Counted from the stretch's first letter, positions 16,680 to 25,385 are shown. The stretch: DNA of 64,000 nt from a candidate division KSB1 bacterium (GCA_034506175.1 JAPDQB010000006.1:93112-157111), one strand, 5' to 3'. The notes: generated by a model from the sequence alone, not told the origin. Numbers and translations: made by a program.

Positions 16680-16949
16680 CTATCGTACAACCTTCTCGGC
16701 CTGAATTGGTTCGGAGACGGGCGTGTATTGATTCAATTGCCAGTATAAAAAGAAAGAAACGATTGCGAGAAATATCCATAACACCAGCGGCTTGGCGGCC
16801 TGTCGCGGATGGCGCAAAAGCCGGCGAAAATGAAAGCGCCGCCTGCGGCTGCCTGGCTTTGGCTCCAGCGTCGCTTCGCTGGCGCAATCATCATGCTGCC
16901 GTTTGTATTTAAACACGCGCGGCGGCGCTGTTCTGAAAAAATAACCCAT
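16680..16949 (-). CDS. Small single-helix membrane protein
   Basis: Predicted 89-aa protein with a basic cytoplasmic N-terminal half (RRRRFHFRRLLRHPRQ) and one hydrophobic helix (PLVLWIFLAIVSFFLYW). No family is recognised. It starts with ATG, lies 43 bases upstream of the adenylate cyclase in the same direction, and ends close to it, so it may be the first gene of that operon. No strong ribosome site is visible and the reading frame could be chance, though the well-formed membrane segment argues for a real gene. Confidence 0.5.
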   Translation of the reverse strand: MGYFFRTAPPRVFKYKRQHDDCASEATLEPKPGSRRRRFHFRRLLRHPRQAAKPLVLWIFLAIVSFFLYWQLNQYTPVSEPIQAEKVVR

Positions 16950-17037
16950 TAGTCAGCTTTTTTTGACTTATAAAAGTAACCAAAATCGTTTAAAGAGTCA
17001 AGCGCGATTTCACGCGATCGGTGCTCAATATTCCGCA

Positions 17038-17066
17038 TTGACTTTTCCGCTTTTTTGCCTTAAATT
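17038..17066 (+). promoter_or_regulatory. polA promoter
   Basis: TTGACT (17038-17043) and TAAATT (17061-17066) with a 17-base spacer, in an AT-rich stretch. The expected transcript start falls on or next to the polA ATGs at 17070 and 17073, which would leave little or no leader. Confidence 0.55.
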
Positions 17067-17069
17067 GCA

Positions 17070-19823
17070 ATGATGCCTAAATCCTCCAAAGCGCAATTAT
17101 CATTTGCCGATGCGACGCCGTCCGGCAAGCGCGCCTTTTTGGTCGACGGATCGGCGCTGGCTTATCGCTCGCACTTTGCTTTCATTCACAATCCGCTGAC
17201 CAGCTCGCGCGGCCAGAACACCAGCGCGATTTTCGGTTTCGTGCGCGCCCTGCTGAAGCTCATCGACGACGAGCGCCCCGATTATCTCGCCGTGATTTTC
17301 GATACGCCGGAGCCGACTTTTCGTCACAGAACTTACGCCGAGTACAAAGCCACGCGCCAGAAAATGCCGGATGATCTTGTCGACCAGTTGCCGAAGATCC
17401 GCGAATTTTGCGAAGCGCTCGGCGCCAAAGTCGTCGAAGTCTCCGGCTTTGAAGCCGATGATGTGATAGGCACTTTGGCGAAGCAGTCCGCCACACCAGA
17501 GGTCAACGTTTATCTTGTTACCGGCGACAAGGATTTTATGCAGTTGGTTGACGAAAACATTTTCATTTACAATACCGGCAAACGCGACAAGGTCGAGATA
17601 CTCGACAGCGCCGGCGTCAAAGAAAAAATCGGCCTGCCGCCGAACCGCGTCATCGACTTACTCGCCTTGATGGGCGACGCCTCGGACAACGTCCCCGGCG
17701 TTCCCAAAATCGGCGAAAAAACCGCACTCGAGCTTTTGCTGCAATACGATACGGTGGAAAATCTTCTCGCCAAAGCCGAGCAAATCAAGCGCGCCAATAT
17801 TCGCCAGAGTTTGCAGGAAAATCGTGAGCTGGCTTTGCTTTCCAAGAAATTGGTGACGATTGAGACCAACGTTCCGCTGCCGATCAAGCTTGAAGATTTC
17901 GCTTTCCGTGGCATGAACGCCAGCGCTGCTGCGGCGTTGTGCCGGGAGTTTGAGTTTAACAGCCTGGTGCCACGTTTCACAGTGACCAGCGCTGAAACCG
18001 CGAAGGGAAAATATGAATCGCTCAACACGCCCGCACGAGTCAAATGGCTTGTGCAACAACTGACACAGATCGATTGCTTCGCCTTTGACACGGAAACCAC
18101 CGCCGAAGATCCGCTCCGCGCTGAACTGGTCGGGATGAGTTTTTCGTGGGAAGAAGGAACGGGTTATTACATTCCGGTGGCGCCGCCGCGTGCCCAAAAT
18201 GATCTCACGGATTTTTTTCTGCAAGACCACGATCTTTCACTCAAAAAGCTTTTCGCGCCGCTGCTCGAAGACCCTCGCCGCCTGAAATGCGGCCAGAACG
18301 CCAAATACGACATGCTGGTGATGTCACGCTACGGCGTGAAGATGGCTGGCCTGGTTTTCGATACGATGATCGCCAGTTACCTGCTCAATCCCACCAGCCG
18401 GCAGCACAATCTCGACGCGCTGGCGATGGAGCATTTTAATTATAAAAAAATTCCGACGAGTGAGTTAATCGGCAAGGGCAAAGCACAAATCACTATGCGC
18501 GATGTTCCGGTAGAAATCGTGTCGCGCTATGCCTGCGAGGATGCTGATTTCACCTGGCGTTTGCGCAATTATTTTCTGCCGAAGCTCCGCGAAGCCGGCC
18601 TCGAGGAATTGTTTGAAAAAGTCGAAATGCCGTTGGTGGCCGTTTTGGCCGAGGTCGAACAAAACGGTGTGAAGCTCGATCTGCCGTTTTTGAAAAATAT
18701 GTCGATCGAGCTGGAAGCAACGCTCGGCACGCTGATGGCCGAGATTTACGAGCTGGCCGGCGAAGAGTTCAATATCAACTCCCCCAAGCAGCTCGAAAAG
18801 ATTCTTTTTGATAAATTGAAGTTGACGGCTTCCCGCCGGACCAAGACCGGCCGTTCGACCGATGCCGATGTGTTGGAAAAATTGCGCCAAAAGCACGAGT
18901 TGCCCCAAAAGCTGTTGGAGTATCGCGAGCTTTCCAAGCTGAAATCGACTTATGTGGATGCGCTGCCGCAGCTTGTCAATCCGCACACCCAGCGCGTGCA
19001 CACAAGCTATAACCAGGCGATTGCCGCCACCGGCCGGCTCTCGTCGAGCGAGCCGAATTTGCAGAACATTCCGATTCGCACCGAAATCGGCCGGCAGATT
19101 CGCCGCGCCTTCATTCCCGGCGAAAAAGGCTGGAAATTGCTGGATGCGGATTATTCACAAATCGAATTGCGCATTGTCGCACATCTCTCCCAAGACACCG
19201 CGCTCATCGAGGCGTTTCGGAATGATGAGGATATTCACACTTCGACCGCTGCACGGGTTTTCAATATCGATCCGCAAGACATGACGCCGGATATTCGCCG
19301 GCGCGCCAAGGAAATCAACTTCGGCATTATTTACGGCATGGGCGCGTATGGTCTCAGCCAGCGCCTCGGCATCTCGCCGGAAGAAGCGCAGAATTTCATC
19401 ACGAATTATTATGCGCAATATCCCGGCGTCAATGATTTTATAATCGGCACGATTGCCGATGCGCACAAAAAAGGCTATGTGACCACGATGCTCAACCGCC
19501 GCCGTTACTTGCCCGACATCAACAGTGACAACCGCCGCGTGCGCGAGTTTGCCGAGCGCACCGCCATCAACACGCCGATTCAAGGCACGGCCGCCGATTT
19601 GATCAAAATTGCCATGATCAACATTCACCGCCGTTTGCAAAAAGAAAACCTGCGCAGCCGGATGATTTTGCAAGTCCACGACGAGCTGGTGTTTGAAGCG
19701 CCGGAAGATGAACTGGGCGCCTTGGAAAAACTCGTGCGCGAGGAAATGAGTTCGGCGATCAAGCTGGATGTGCCGATTAAGGTGGATGTGGGTGTGGGGG
19801 AGAATTGGCTGGAGGCGCATTGA
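17070..19823 (+). CDS. polA: DNA polymerase I
   Basis: Repair and Okazaki-fragment polymerase of 917 aa. It has an N-terminal 5'-3' exonuclease (VDGSALAYRSHFAF, SGFEADDVIGTLA, VTGDKDFMQLV), a central 3'-5' exonuclease and a C-terminal family A polymerase. The proofreading residues look intact: DTETT (Exo I), GQNAKYDM (Exo II) and YACEDADFT (Exo III). Polymerase motifs A (LDADYSQIELR), B (RRRAKEINFGIIYG) and C (QVHDELVFE) are all present, so all three activities are expected. Two ATGs, 17070 and 17073, lie just after a good promoter. The gene is transcribed divergently from the small membrane protein and cyclase genes. Confidence 0.97.
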   Translation: MMPKSSKAQLSFADATPSGKRAFLVDGSALAYRSHFAFIHNPLTSSRGQNTSAIFGFVRALLKLIDDERPDYLAVIFDTPEPTFRHRTYAEYKATRQKMPDDLVDQLPKIREFCEALGAKVVEVSGFEADDVIGTLAKQSATPEVNVYLVTGDKDFMQLVDENIFIYNTGKRDKVEILDSAGVKEKIGLPPNRVIDLLALMGDASDNVPGVPKIGEKTALELLLQYDTVENLLAKAEQIKRANIRQSLQENRELALLSKKLVTIETNVPLPIKLEDFAFRGMNASAAAALCREFEFNSLVPRFTVTSAETAKGKYESLNTPARVKWLVQQLTQIDCFAFDTETTAEDPLRAELVGMSFSWEEGTGYYIPVAPPRAQNDLTDFFLQDHDLSLKKLFAPLLEDPRRLKCGQNAKYDMLVMSRYGVKMAGLVFDTMIASYLLNPTSRQHNLDALAMEHFNYKKIPTSELIGKGKAQITMRDVPVEIVSRYACEDADFTWRLRNYFLPKLREAGLEELFEKVEMPLVAVLAEVEQNGVKLDLPFLKNMSIELEATLGTLMAEIYELAGEEFNINSPKQLEKILFDKLKLTASRRTKTGRSTDADVLEKLRQKHELPQKLLEYRELSKLKSTYVDALPQLVNPHTQRVHTSYNQAIAATGRLSSSEPNLQNIPIRTEIGRQIRRAFIPGEKGWKLLDADYSQIELRIVAHLSQDTALIEAFRNDEDIHTSTAARVFNIDPQDMTPDIRRRAKEINFGIIYGMGAYGLSQRLGISPEEAQNFITNYYAQYPGVNDFIIGTIADAHKKGYVTTMLNRRRYLPDINSDNRRVREFAERTAINTPIQGTAADLIKIAMINIHRRLQKENLRSRMILQVHDELVFEAPEDELGALEKLVREEMSSAIKLDVPIKVDVGVGENWLEAH

Positions 19824-19903
19824 GGGTGAGATAGCGTTTGATTGTACCAGGCATTTTGCTATATTTAAAAAGCCGTAATCTCTTCATCGTACAGATTTGA
19901 AAA

Positions 19904-20227
19904 ATGAAAAAGTGGACGGTTCAAGATAGATTCGGCAATATCATTTATTTGACCGAAGAACGGTGGAATCAGGCTCTGGAATCACGTCCTGAAATCGAAC
20001 CGCTTCTTGAACAATTTCTTGAGACGCTACGAACAGGACGACGCAGACAAGAAACGCTATTGCCCAACGAATATCGCTGTTACAAACAGTTCGATGAGTT
20101 AATGCCGGAAAACAACCATCTTGTCGCCAAGGTTGTTTTCAAAACTCAACTCGACGAGGCCGGTCACTACGTTCCGAATAATTTTGTCGTCACAGGTTGG
20201 CCAAATTATATTATTCCAAAACGGTGA
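19904..20227 (+). CDS. Small toxin-like protein paired with DUF2283
   Basis: A 107-aa protein beginning WTVQDRFGNIIYLTEERW and ending FVVTGWPNYI. The pattern of a start with Asp-Arg-Phe-Gly-Asn, a helix with Glu/Arg, and a terminal beta strand with VVTG resembles families related to RelE/BECR-fold toxins. It lies four bases upstream of a DUF2283 gene, a common toxin-antitoxin-like pairing. Toxin activity is inferred from this arrangement only; no catalytic residues can be named. Confidence 0.6.
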   Translation: MKKWTVQDRFGNIIYLTEERWNQALESRPEIEPLLEQFLETLRTGRRRQETLLPNEYRCYKQFDELMPENNHLVAKVVFKTQLDEAGHYVPNNFVVTGWPNYIIPKR

Positions 20228-20231
20228 CATT

Positions 20232-20650
20232 ATGAGTGAACTGAAATTGAATCGCACTGAAGTGCTGGGCGCAAACGGAGAGAAAATACGGCTGGTCTAT
20301 GATGAGGGCGAAGATATGCTGGACATTTTCTTTGGAGAGAATGAGCCGGCAACTGGCGTTGAGCTTGCGGATCACATTCTTTTGCGCCTCAATCAGAAGA
20401 CAGGGGGCGGGCGGTGAGTTTAACGTTTTGCCATTTTTCTATTCTCACGGAACTAACCGAGTATGGCCCGCGCAGCTTTCCGCTCGATAATCTTGATGAA
20501 TTGCCGGAAGATTTGCGAGAATTGGCAATTCGTCTCATCATGAAGGCGCCGGTTAATCAATTCCTGAAATTATCTCATTTTCAGGCGTCTCCGACAAAGC
20601 GCGTCCCGCTGACTTATGTAGAGCCATATCACTTTGCCGCTGCTGCTTGA
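20232..20650 (+). pseudogene. DUF2283 protein with apparent frameshift
   Basis: Starts at an ATG at 20232 with the DUF2283 pattern YDEGEDMLDIFFGE and continues to a stop at 20417, just after a G-rich run (about 20402-20415). A second frame opening with GTG at 20414 overlaps the stop and encodes a plausible continuation to 20650 (SLTFCHFSILTELTEYGPR, LPEDLRELAIRLIM, TYVEPYHF). One extra base in the G run would fuse them into a single 140-aa protein. Either the gene is broken, the assembly missed a base, or two short overlapping genes exist. As the second gene of the pair it would be the antitoxin-like partner. Confidence 0.6.
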
Positions 20651-20759
20651 AAATGGTGGCCGCAAGCGGATTTATGTTGTGCGACAGATATTTTTCCGAG
20701 CCGCATGGTATTGCGGCTCGAACCGGAGGAAAATCGAGGAAAAAATAGGCAAGGCGGTT

Positions 20760-22088
20760 ATGATGCCAACGACAAAAACAGCAGGATCGCCGGAAAATGT
20801 CCATGGCGAGATTGAAGCGCTGAAAAGGCGCGTTGCCAATCTTTCCAGTCTCATCGAGGTCAGCATCATCGTGAACAGCACGCTCGATCTCGACAGCGTG
20901 CTCAGCCTGGTGATGGAAAAGGCGCAGGCGGTGATGGACGCCGAAGCCAGCTCGGTGATGCTGATCAACGAGAAGACCGGCATGCTGGAGTGGGAGGTGG
21001 CCTTGGGCGAGGTGAGCACGCAGGTCATGAAAAAAATTCAACTGCGCGTCGGCGAGGGCATTGCCGGCTGGGTGGCGCAAAGCGGTCAGCCGCTCATCGT
21101 GCCGGACGTGAGCAAAGATCCGCGTTTTTCGAAAAAGAGCGACGAGACCACCGGCTTCAAGACGCGCTCGATTCTCGCGGTGCCGCTGAAAGTCAAAGAT
21201 CGTATCATCGGCGTCGCGGAAGTCATCAATCCGCTGCACGGCAAGGCTTTCACCGAAGAAGACCTCGATCTGTTCTCGACCTTCAGCCGGCAAGTGGCGC
21301 TGGCCATCGAGAACGCGCGCATGCACCGCGCCATGCTGGAGAAGCAAAAGCTCGATCAACAGCTCGAGGCGGCGCGCACGATTCAGGAAAGCTTCATGCC
21401 GCAAACGTTTCCGGAGGACCCGGCCGGGCGTTTCGAGATTTTTGCGAAGTCGATTCCGGCGACGCAAATCGGCGGCGATTTTTATGATTTCATGATGTTT
21501 GAAAACGACACGCTCGGCATCGTGGTCGGCGACGTGTCGGGCAAGGGTGTGCCGGCGGCGCTTTACATGGCGCGGCTGGTCAGCGATTTCCGCGTCGCCA
21601 GCCAACGGTATCGTGATCCGGCGCAAACCTTGCAAAAGATGAACGACGGTCTGGTGGAGCGCGGCCGGCGTGGCATGTTTGTAACGCTGCAATATGCCCA
21701 GCTCGACATCTCCACCGGCGTCGTCAATTTTGCCACCGGCGGACATTTGCCGGTATATTGGCTGCAAAGCGGTGGCGAGAGCGGCGCGTTTATTTCCTCC
21801 GGCGGCGGCGCGCCGCTCGGCATCATGGCGACGACGCAATTCGTGCCGAAATCGATCCGCCTTGGCCCCGGCGATTTTCTTGTCACCTTCACCGACGGGG
21901 TGATTGAAGCCAAAAACAGCGCGTTCGAGCAGTATTCGATGCAGCGTTTGAAGGAGTTTTTGTGTCGTCCATGGTCGTCGCCGAAAGAGTTGGTCGAACA
22001 CATTGTCGAAGACGTGCGCCAATTCACCCACGGCATGTCGCAGCACGATGATTTGACGGTGGTGGCGTTGCGGTGGAAGTCGGCCTGA
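20760..22088 (+). CDS. GAF-PP2C serine phosphatase (RsbU/SpoIIE-like)
   Basis: Cytoplasmic protein of about 442 aa. A short coiled coil leads into a GAF sensor domain (about 35-195, with ASSVMLINEKTG and GEGIAGWVAQSG) and a PP2C/SpoIIE phosphatase domain with metal-binding motifs GGDFYDF, VVGDVSGKG, FTDGVIEA and HDDLTVVALR. It should dephosphorylate a STAS antagonist, as RsbU does, in response to a ligand bound by GAF. The ATG pair at 20760/20763 is used; the frame is open to 20634 but that would overlap the previous gene. It is followed by RsbW-like and STAS genes and then mlaE, all in one direction. Confidence 0.92.
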   Translation: MMPTTKTAGSPENVHGEIEALKRRVANLSSLIEVSIIVNSTLDLDSVLSLVMEKAQAVMDAEASSVMLINEKTGMLEWEVALGEVSTQVMKKIQLRVGEGIAGWVAQSGQPLIVPDVSKDPRFSKKSDETTGFKTRSILAVPLKVKDRIIGVAEVINPLHGKAFTEEDLDLFSTFSRQVALAIENARMHRAMLEKQKLDQQLEAARTIQESFMPQTFPEDPAGRFEIFAKSIPATQIGGDFYDFMMFENDTLGIVVGDVSGKGVPAALYMARLVSDFRVASQRYRDPAQTLQKMNDGLVERGRRGMFVTLQYAQLDISTGVVNFATGGHLPVYWLQSGGESGAFISSGGGAPLGIMATTQFVPKSIRLGPGDFLVTFTDGVIEAKNSAFEQYSMQRLKEFLCRPWSSPKELVEHIVEDVRQFTHGMSQHDDLTVVALRWKSA

Positions 22089-22101
22089 TCGCAGTAAAAG
22101 G

Positions 22102-22143
22102 ATTGAAAATTTTAGATTGAAAATTGTCAATTTAAAATTTTTT
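22102..22143. repeat. AT-rich inverted repeat at the rsbW start
   Basis: Imperfect inverted repeat: AAATTTTAGATTG faces CAATTTAAAATTT with one mismatch. It ends immediately before the ATG at 22144. A near-identical element with perfect arms is at 48365-48398, again just before a start codon. Confidence 0.65.
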
Positions 22144-22638
22144 ATGGAAAATATGAACTCGCGCCGTCAAAACGAAAAAAAACTTGTTGACAGCGCACCG
22201 CCGAATACGGTCGCGTTTCGCCTCGCCAGCGATCCCAAATTGTTGAAGATCGTCCGTCTCGGCATCGGGCATTTGTGCGACCTCGCCGGTTTTCCGGAAG
22301 AACATCGCCATCGCGCCATGCTCGCCGTTGACGAAGCGTGCTCGAACATCATCCAACACGCGTACGGCGGCGCCACCGACAAGCCGATCATCATCACGGC
22401 GCGTCTCATCGAAAACGGCATCGAAGTGGTGCTGCGGGATTACGGCAAAAAAGCCGATCCGGAGAAAATCAAATCGCGCGAGCTGGACGACATTCGCCCC
22501 GGCGGACTCGGCGTCCATCTGATGCGCAGTGCCATGGATGCCGTCGTCTACGACAACAGCTTGCCGGAGGGCAATCAATTGACTCTCATCAAATATCTAT
22601 CACAACCAAGGAACGATTCGCCAGAGGAGGTTAGATGA
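22144..22638 (+). CDS. RsbW-like anti-sigma serine kinase
   Basis: GHKL-fold ATPase/kinase of 164 aa. The N-box DEACSNIIQHAYG, the G1-like motif VLRDYGKKADP and the G2-like motif GGLGVHLM are visible. Such kinases phosphorylate a STAS antagonist and bind a sigma factor. Here the neighbours are the PP2C phosphatase and a STAS gene, completing a partner-switch set, but no sigma factor is next to it. The ATG at 22144 is preferred because the longer frame to 22117 runs through the AT-rich inverted repeat. Its last four bases overlap the STAS start. Confidence 0.9.
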   Translation: MENMNSRRQNEKKLVDSAPPNTVAFRLASDPKLLKIVRLGIGHLCDLAGFPEEHRHRAMLAVDEACSNIIQHAYGGATDKPIIITARLIENGIEVVLRDYGKKADPEKIKSRELDDIRPGGLGVHLMRSAMDAVVYDNSLPEGNQLTLIKYLSQPRNDSPEEVR

Positions 22639-22973
22639 TTGAAGTTGTGACACGCCAGCAGCAGGACGCCGTCGTGGTCTCGATCAAAGGAGACGTCGAC
22701 CTATACTCGTCCCCGTCGGTGCGCAAAGCGATCATCGCGCTGACCGAAAAGAAAACGCCGGTGATCATGGTGGACTTGAGCGGTGTGAGTTATATGGACA
22801 GCTCGGGCGTCGCGACGCTGGTCGAAGGCTTGCAGCAAACGGGAAAATACAAAGGCCGGTTCAAGCTCTTCGGACTCGGCATGGCGGTGCGCGAAGTTTT
22901 TGAGCTGAGCCGTCTCGACAAAGTGTTTGAGATTTACCCGAACGAGGAGGCTGCGTTCAGCAGTCTGGCATGA
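22635..22973 (+). CDS. STAS-domain antagonist (RsbV/MlaB-like)
   Basis: Single STAS domain, 112 aa. The conserved strand VIMVDLSGVSYMD is followed by SSGVATL, which carries the serine normally phosphorylated by RsbW-type kinases. It overlaps the kinase gene by four bases at its start and mlaE by four bases at its end, so translation of all three is coupled. In E. coli the Mla transporter subunit MlaB is also a lone STAS protein, bound to MlaF. This protein could therefore be an RsbV-type antagonist, the MlaB subunit of the adjoining transporter, or both. Position favours a link to the transporter. Confidence 0.9.
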   Translation: MIEVVTRQQQDAVVVSIKGDVDLYSSPSVRKAIIALTEKKTPVIMVDLSGVSYMDSSGVATLVEGLQQTGKYKGRFKLFGLGMAVREVFELSRLDKVFEIYPNEEAAFSSLA

Positions 22974-23773
22974 GATTTCTGGCGAACATCGCCGGAGGGG
23001 TCGGCCGGCAGACGATCCACTTTTTGGTGCATCTCGACCGCATCGTGCGGTTGGGCGTCGAAACTTTGTGGTGTACGGCGGTCGCGCCGTTCAAAGGCAA
23101 AGCCGTCAGATGGCGCAGCGCCGTCGAGCAAATGGTGCGGATCGGTTTTGATTCCATCCCTATCGTCTGTACCATTTCTTTTTTTGTCGGGTTGATCATG
23201 GCCATGCAATCCGCCTATCAACTCCAGCGTTTCGGCGCGACGATTTTCGTGGCGGATTTGGTGGCGGTGTCGATCATCCGCGAATTGGGGCCGCTGCTCA
23301 CGGCGATCATCATTGCGGGCCGCAGCGGCTCCGGCATTGCCGCGGAAATCGGCACGATGAAAGTGTCGGAAGAAATTGACGCCCTGCGTACGATGGGCGT
23401 GAATCCGATCAGTTATCTCGTGGTGCCGCGCACGCTGGCGATGGTGGTCGTGCTGCCGTGCTTGACGCTGCTTGCGGATTTGGTGGGCATTATCGGTGGT
23501 TATCTGATCGCGGTGACCACGTTGGACATCAGCACGATTCGTTATTATACCCAAACCGCCAATGCCCTGGTGGTGAAAGATTTGACGACGGGTTTGATCA
23601 AGACGGTCTTCTTTGCGATCATCATTGCCTCGGTTGGCAGCTATCAAGGCTTCATCGTCGAAGGCGGCGCCGAGGGCGTCGGCAAATCCACAACGTCTTC
23701 GGTTGTCGCGTCGATCTTTTTGATCATCGCGGCAGATGTGTTTTTTACGGCGTTGTTTTATTCGACGTTTTGA
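22970..23773 (+). CDS. mlaE: MlaE-family ABC transporter permease
   Basis: Inner-membrane permease of the MlaFEDB phospholipid transporter, 267 aa. Five or six hydrophobic helices are present with the family motifs GLIMAMQSAYQLQRFGA, IIRELGPLLTAIIIAGRSGS, IAAEIGTMKVSEEIDAL and the C-terminal GAEGVGKSTTSSVV. The ATG overlaps the STAS stop by four bases. In the standard order mlaF follows directly, but here the DUF4160/DUF2442 pair sits between. Substrate is presumably phospholipid moved between inner and outer membrane; direction is not deducible. Confidence 0.93.
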   Translation: MRFLANIAGGVGRQTIHFLVHLDRIVRLGVETLWCTAVAPFKGKAVRWRSAVEQMVRIGFDSIPIVCTISFFVGLIMAMQSAYQLQRFGATIFVADLVAVSIIRELGPLLTAIIIAGRSGSGIAAEIGTMKVSEEIDALRTMGVNPISYLVVPRTLAMVVVLPCLTLLADLVGIIGGYLIAVTTLDISTIRYYTQTANALVVKDLTTGLIKTVFFAIIIASVGSYQGFIVEGGAEGVGKSTTSSVVASIFLIIAADVFFTALFYSTF

Positions 23774-23783
23774 AGGCTTTGAA

Positions 23784-23800
23784 CGCAGATTAAACCTCTA
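23784..23800 (+). repeat. Short copy of the GAACGCAGATT repeat
   Basis: TTGAACGCAGATT just after mlaE, a shortened version of the element at 25344-25382 (TTGAACGCGGATGACGCAGA). It marks the left edge of the DUF4160/DUF2442 insert. Confidence 0.35.
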
Positions 23801-23909
23801 TTTGTCAGTCATTGCCGAAGTTAGGGCGGGGATGCGTGCTGATCTATCTGTTGGATACTTCGAGATTTTGAATGATCAGCGAATTGTAAATTGCATTCAG
23901 GAGAGGTTT

Positions 23910-24178
23910 ATGCCGACTCTATCCATGTTCTATGGCATCATCGTACGGATGTATTTCTTCGATGATAAACAGCATCATGAACCTCACATTCACGTCGAAT
24001 ACGCAGATTCACAAGCGGTGATCAATATCACGGATGGCAATGTTTTGGCAGGCGAGCTGCCCCGGGTAAAGCAAAGTTGGTGCGGGCATGGATTGAAATC
24101 CATAAAGATGAACTTGTCGCCAGCTGGAAACTGGCCGTAAATGGCGCCGAGTTATTCAAGATTGACCCATTGAAATAG
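23910..24178 (+). pseudogene. DUF4160 protein, frameshifted
   Basis: Begins at an ATG at 23910 after a strong CAGGAGAGG ribosome site, with the DUF4160 signature IIVRMYFFDDKQHHEPHIHV. The frame breaks at about 24066 in a CCCCGGG run: one missing G turns the expected PRGKAKLVRAWIEIHKDE into an unrelated tail. The conserved end, ELVASWKLAVNGAELFKID, is readable in the next frame to the stop at 24176-24178. DUF4160 is typically the first gene of a toxin-antitoxin-like pair with DUF2442, as here. A real mutation and an assembly error are both possible. Confidence 0.75.
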
Positions 24179-24187
24179 GAGTTGCCG

Positions 24188-24460
24188 ATGAATCCTTATG
24201 TCAAAAGTGTCAGCGCGCTGGACGACTATCAACTGGCGTTGGAGTTTGAAAATGCGGAACGGCGAATTTTTGATCTGAGACCCTATTTGAGTCGTGGTAT
24301 TTTTGTCCGGCTAAAAAATCCCGCGCTATTTCAGGCGGCACGGGTGGTGGCGGGATCCGTGGAATGGCCAGGAGGCTTAGACTTGAGCTACGACACGTTA
24401 TATCTTGAGAGCCAACCGGCGGAGGCCATTGAACCGGAGATGGCGGAAGCTTTGTCATGA
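24188..24460 (+). CDS. DUF2442 protein
   Basis: A 90-aa protein with the DUF2442 pattern: LDDYQLALEFENAERRIFDL, RPYLSRGIF and a terminal GGLDLSYDTLYLES (separate segments). The ribosome site AGGAG overlaps the stop of the DUF4160 gene, so translation is coupled. DUF2442 proteins are usually the second, antitoxin-like member of such pairs, but their activity is not established. The pair is embedded between mlaE and mlaF. Confidence 0.8.
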   Translation: MNPYVKSVSALDDYQLALEFENAERRIFDLRPYLSRGIFVRLKNPALFQAARVVAGSVEWPGGLDLSYDTLYLESQPAEAIEPEMAEALS

Positions 24461-24483
24461 AACTTTTTGATATTTTTCAATTC

Positions 24484-24524
24484 GTATAAATCCGTCGCAT
24501 CCGCGTCATCCGTGGTCAAAAAAA
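24484..24524 (-). repeat. GGATGACGCGGAT repeat, minus orientation
   Basis: Read on the minus strand it contains GACCACGGATGACGCGGATG then GACGGATTTA, the same degenerate unit as at 25344-25382 but inverted. It lies just before mlaF. Together with the short copy at 23784 it brackets the DUF4160/DUF2442 insert. Confidence 0.55.
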
Positions 24525-24535
24525 AATAAATCATT

Positions 24536-25327
24536 ATGCCTGACGACCCCCTCATCTCGATCCGCAATCTGCAAACGCATTACGGCTCGCGGCAGATTTT
24601 GAAAAACATCAATCTCGATATTTATCGCGGCGAGACGATGGTGATTCTCGGGCGCTCGGGCTGCGGCAAGAGCACGCTGTTGCGACACCTCGTCGGTCTG
24701 GCCAAGCCTTCGGCGGGCGAGATTCTCATCAAAGGCCACGACATCACCAAGTTGAGCGAAGACGAAATGCTGCCGGTGTTGCGCAAAGTCGGCATGTTGT
24801 TTCAGAGCGCGGCGTTGTTCAACTCGATGACAGTCGGCGAAAATGTTGCCATGCCGTTGCGCGAACACACGAAACTGGAGCCCTCGACCGTGAAAATCAT
24901 GGTGCGCATGAAACTGGAAGCGGTCGGACTGGGCGGGTTCGAGGATTTCATGCCGGCGCAACTCAGCGGCGGCATGAAAAAACGCGCCGGCTTGGCCCGC
25001 GCCCTGGCGATGGATCCGGAAATCTTGTTTTGTGATGAGCCTTCTGCCGGACTCGACCCCATCGTGGCCGTGGGCATTGATCAGCTCATCATCAAGCTCA
25101 ATCAAGCCTTGAAGATGACTATCGTCGTCGTGACGCACGAGTTGTCGTCAGTATTTTTGATTGCGGATCGGATTGCGATGCTGCACAATGGCTCGGTCTT
25201 GGCCATCGGCACGCCGGAAGAATTGCGCGCCAGCACCGATCCGATTGTCCAACAATTTTTGAACCGCGAAGCGGATGAAGAGAAAATTGATCGCGAGCAG
25301 TATCTGCGGTCGTTGGTGGAAGGGTAA
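24536..25327 (+). CDS. mlaF: MlaF-family ABC transporter ATPase
   Basis: Cytoplasmic ATPase of the Mla lipid transporter, 263 aa. Walker A GRSGCGKST, the Q-loop MLFQSAALF, the signature LSGGMKKRAGLARAL and Walker B ILFCDEPSAGLDP are intact, and the PSAGLDP form is typical of MlaF. It would drive lipid transport together with MlaE and MlaD. A degenerate repeat lies on each side of the gene, and two accessory gene pairs separate it from mlaE and mlaD. No clear ribosome site precedes the ATG at 24536; an AT-rich A-run does. Confidence 0.94.
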   Translation: MPDDPLISIRNLQTHYGSRQILKNINLDIYRGETMVILGRSGCGKSTLLRHLVGLAKPSAGEILIKGHDITKLSEDEMLPVLRKVGMLFQSAALFNSMTVGENVAMPLREHTKLEPSTVKIMVRMKLEAVGLGGFEDFMPAQLSGGMKKRAGLARALAMDPEILFCDEPSAGLDPIVAVGIDQLIIKLNQALKMTIVVVTHELSSVFLIADRIAMLHNGSVLAIGTPEELRASTDPIVQQFLNREADEEKIDREQYLRSLVEG

Positions 25328-25343
25328 ATCAAAAGCTTTTTTG

Positions 25344-25382
25344 AACGCGGATGACGCAGATTGGACGGATTGACGCGGATAA
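25344..25382 (+). repeat. GGATGACGCAGATT repeat, plus orientation
   Basis: TTGAACGCGGATGACGCAGA followed by GACGGATTGACGCGGAT, a degenerate tandem of a GACGCGGAT-like unit. It sits at the end of mlaF, opposite in orientation to the copy at 24484-24524. Confidence 0.55.
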
Positions 25383-25385
25383 AAA

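Noticed and set aside
20553..22130. 525-codon open frame on the minus strand
   Set aside because: It is the shadow of the GAF-PP2C phosphatase gene, whose motifs are unmistakable on the plus strand; the minus frame has His/Arg-rich composition without domains.
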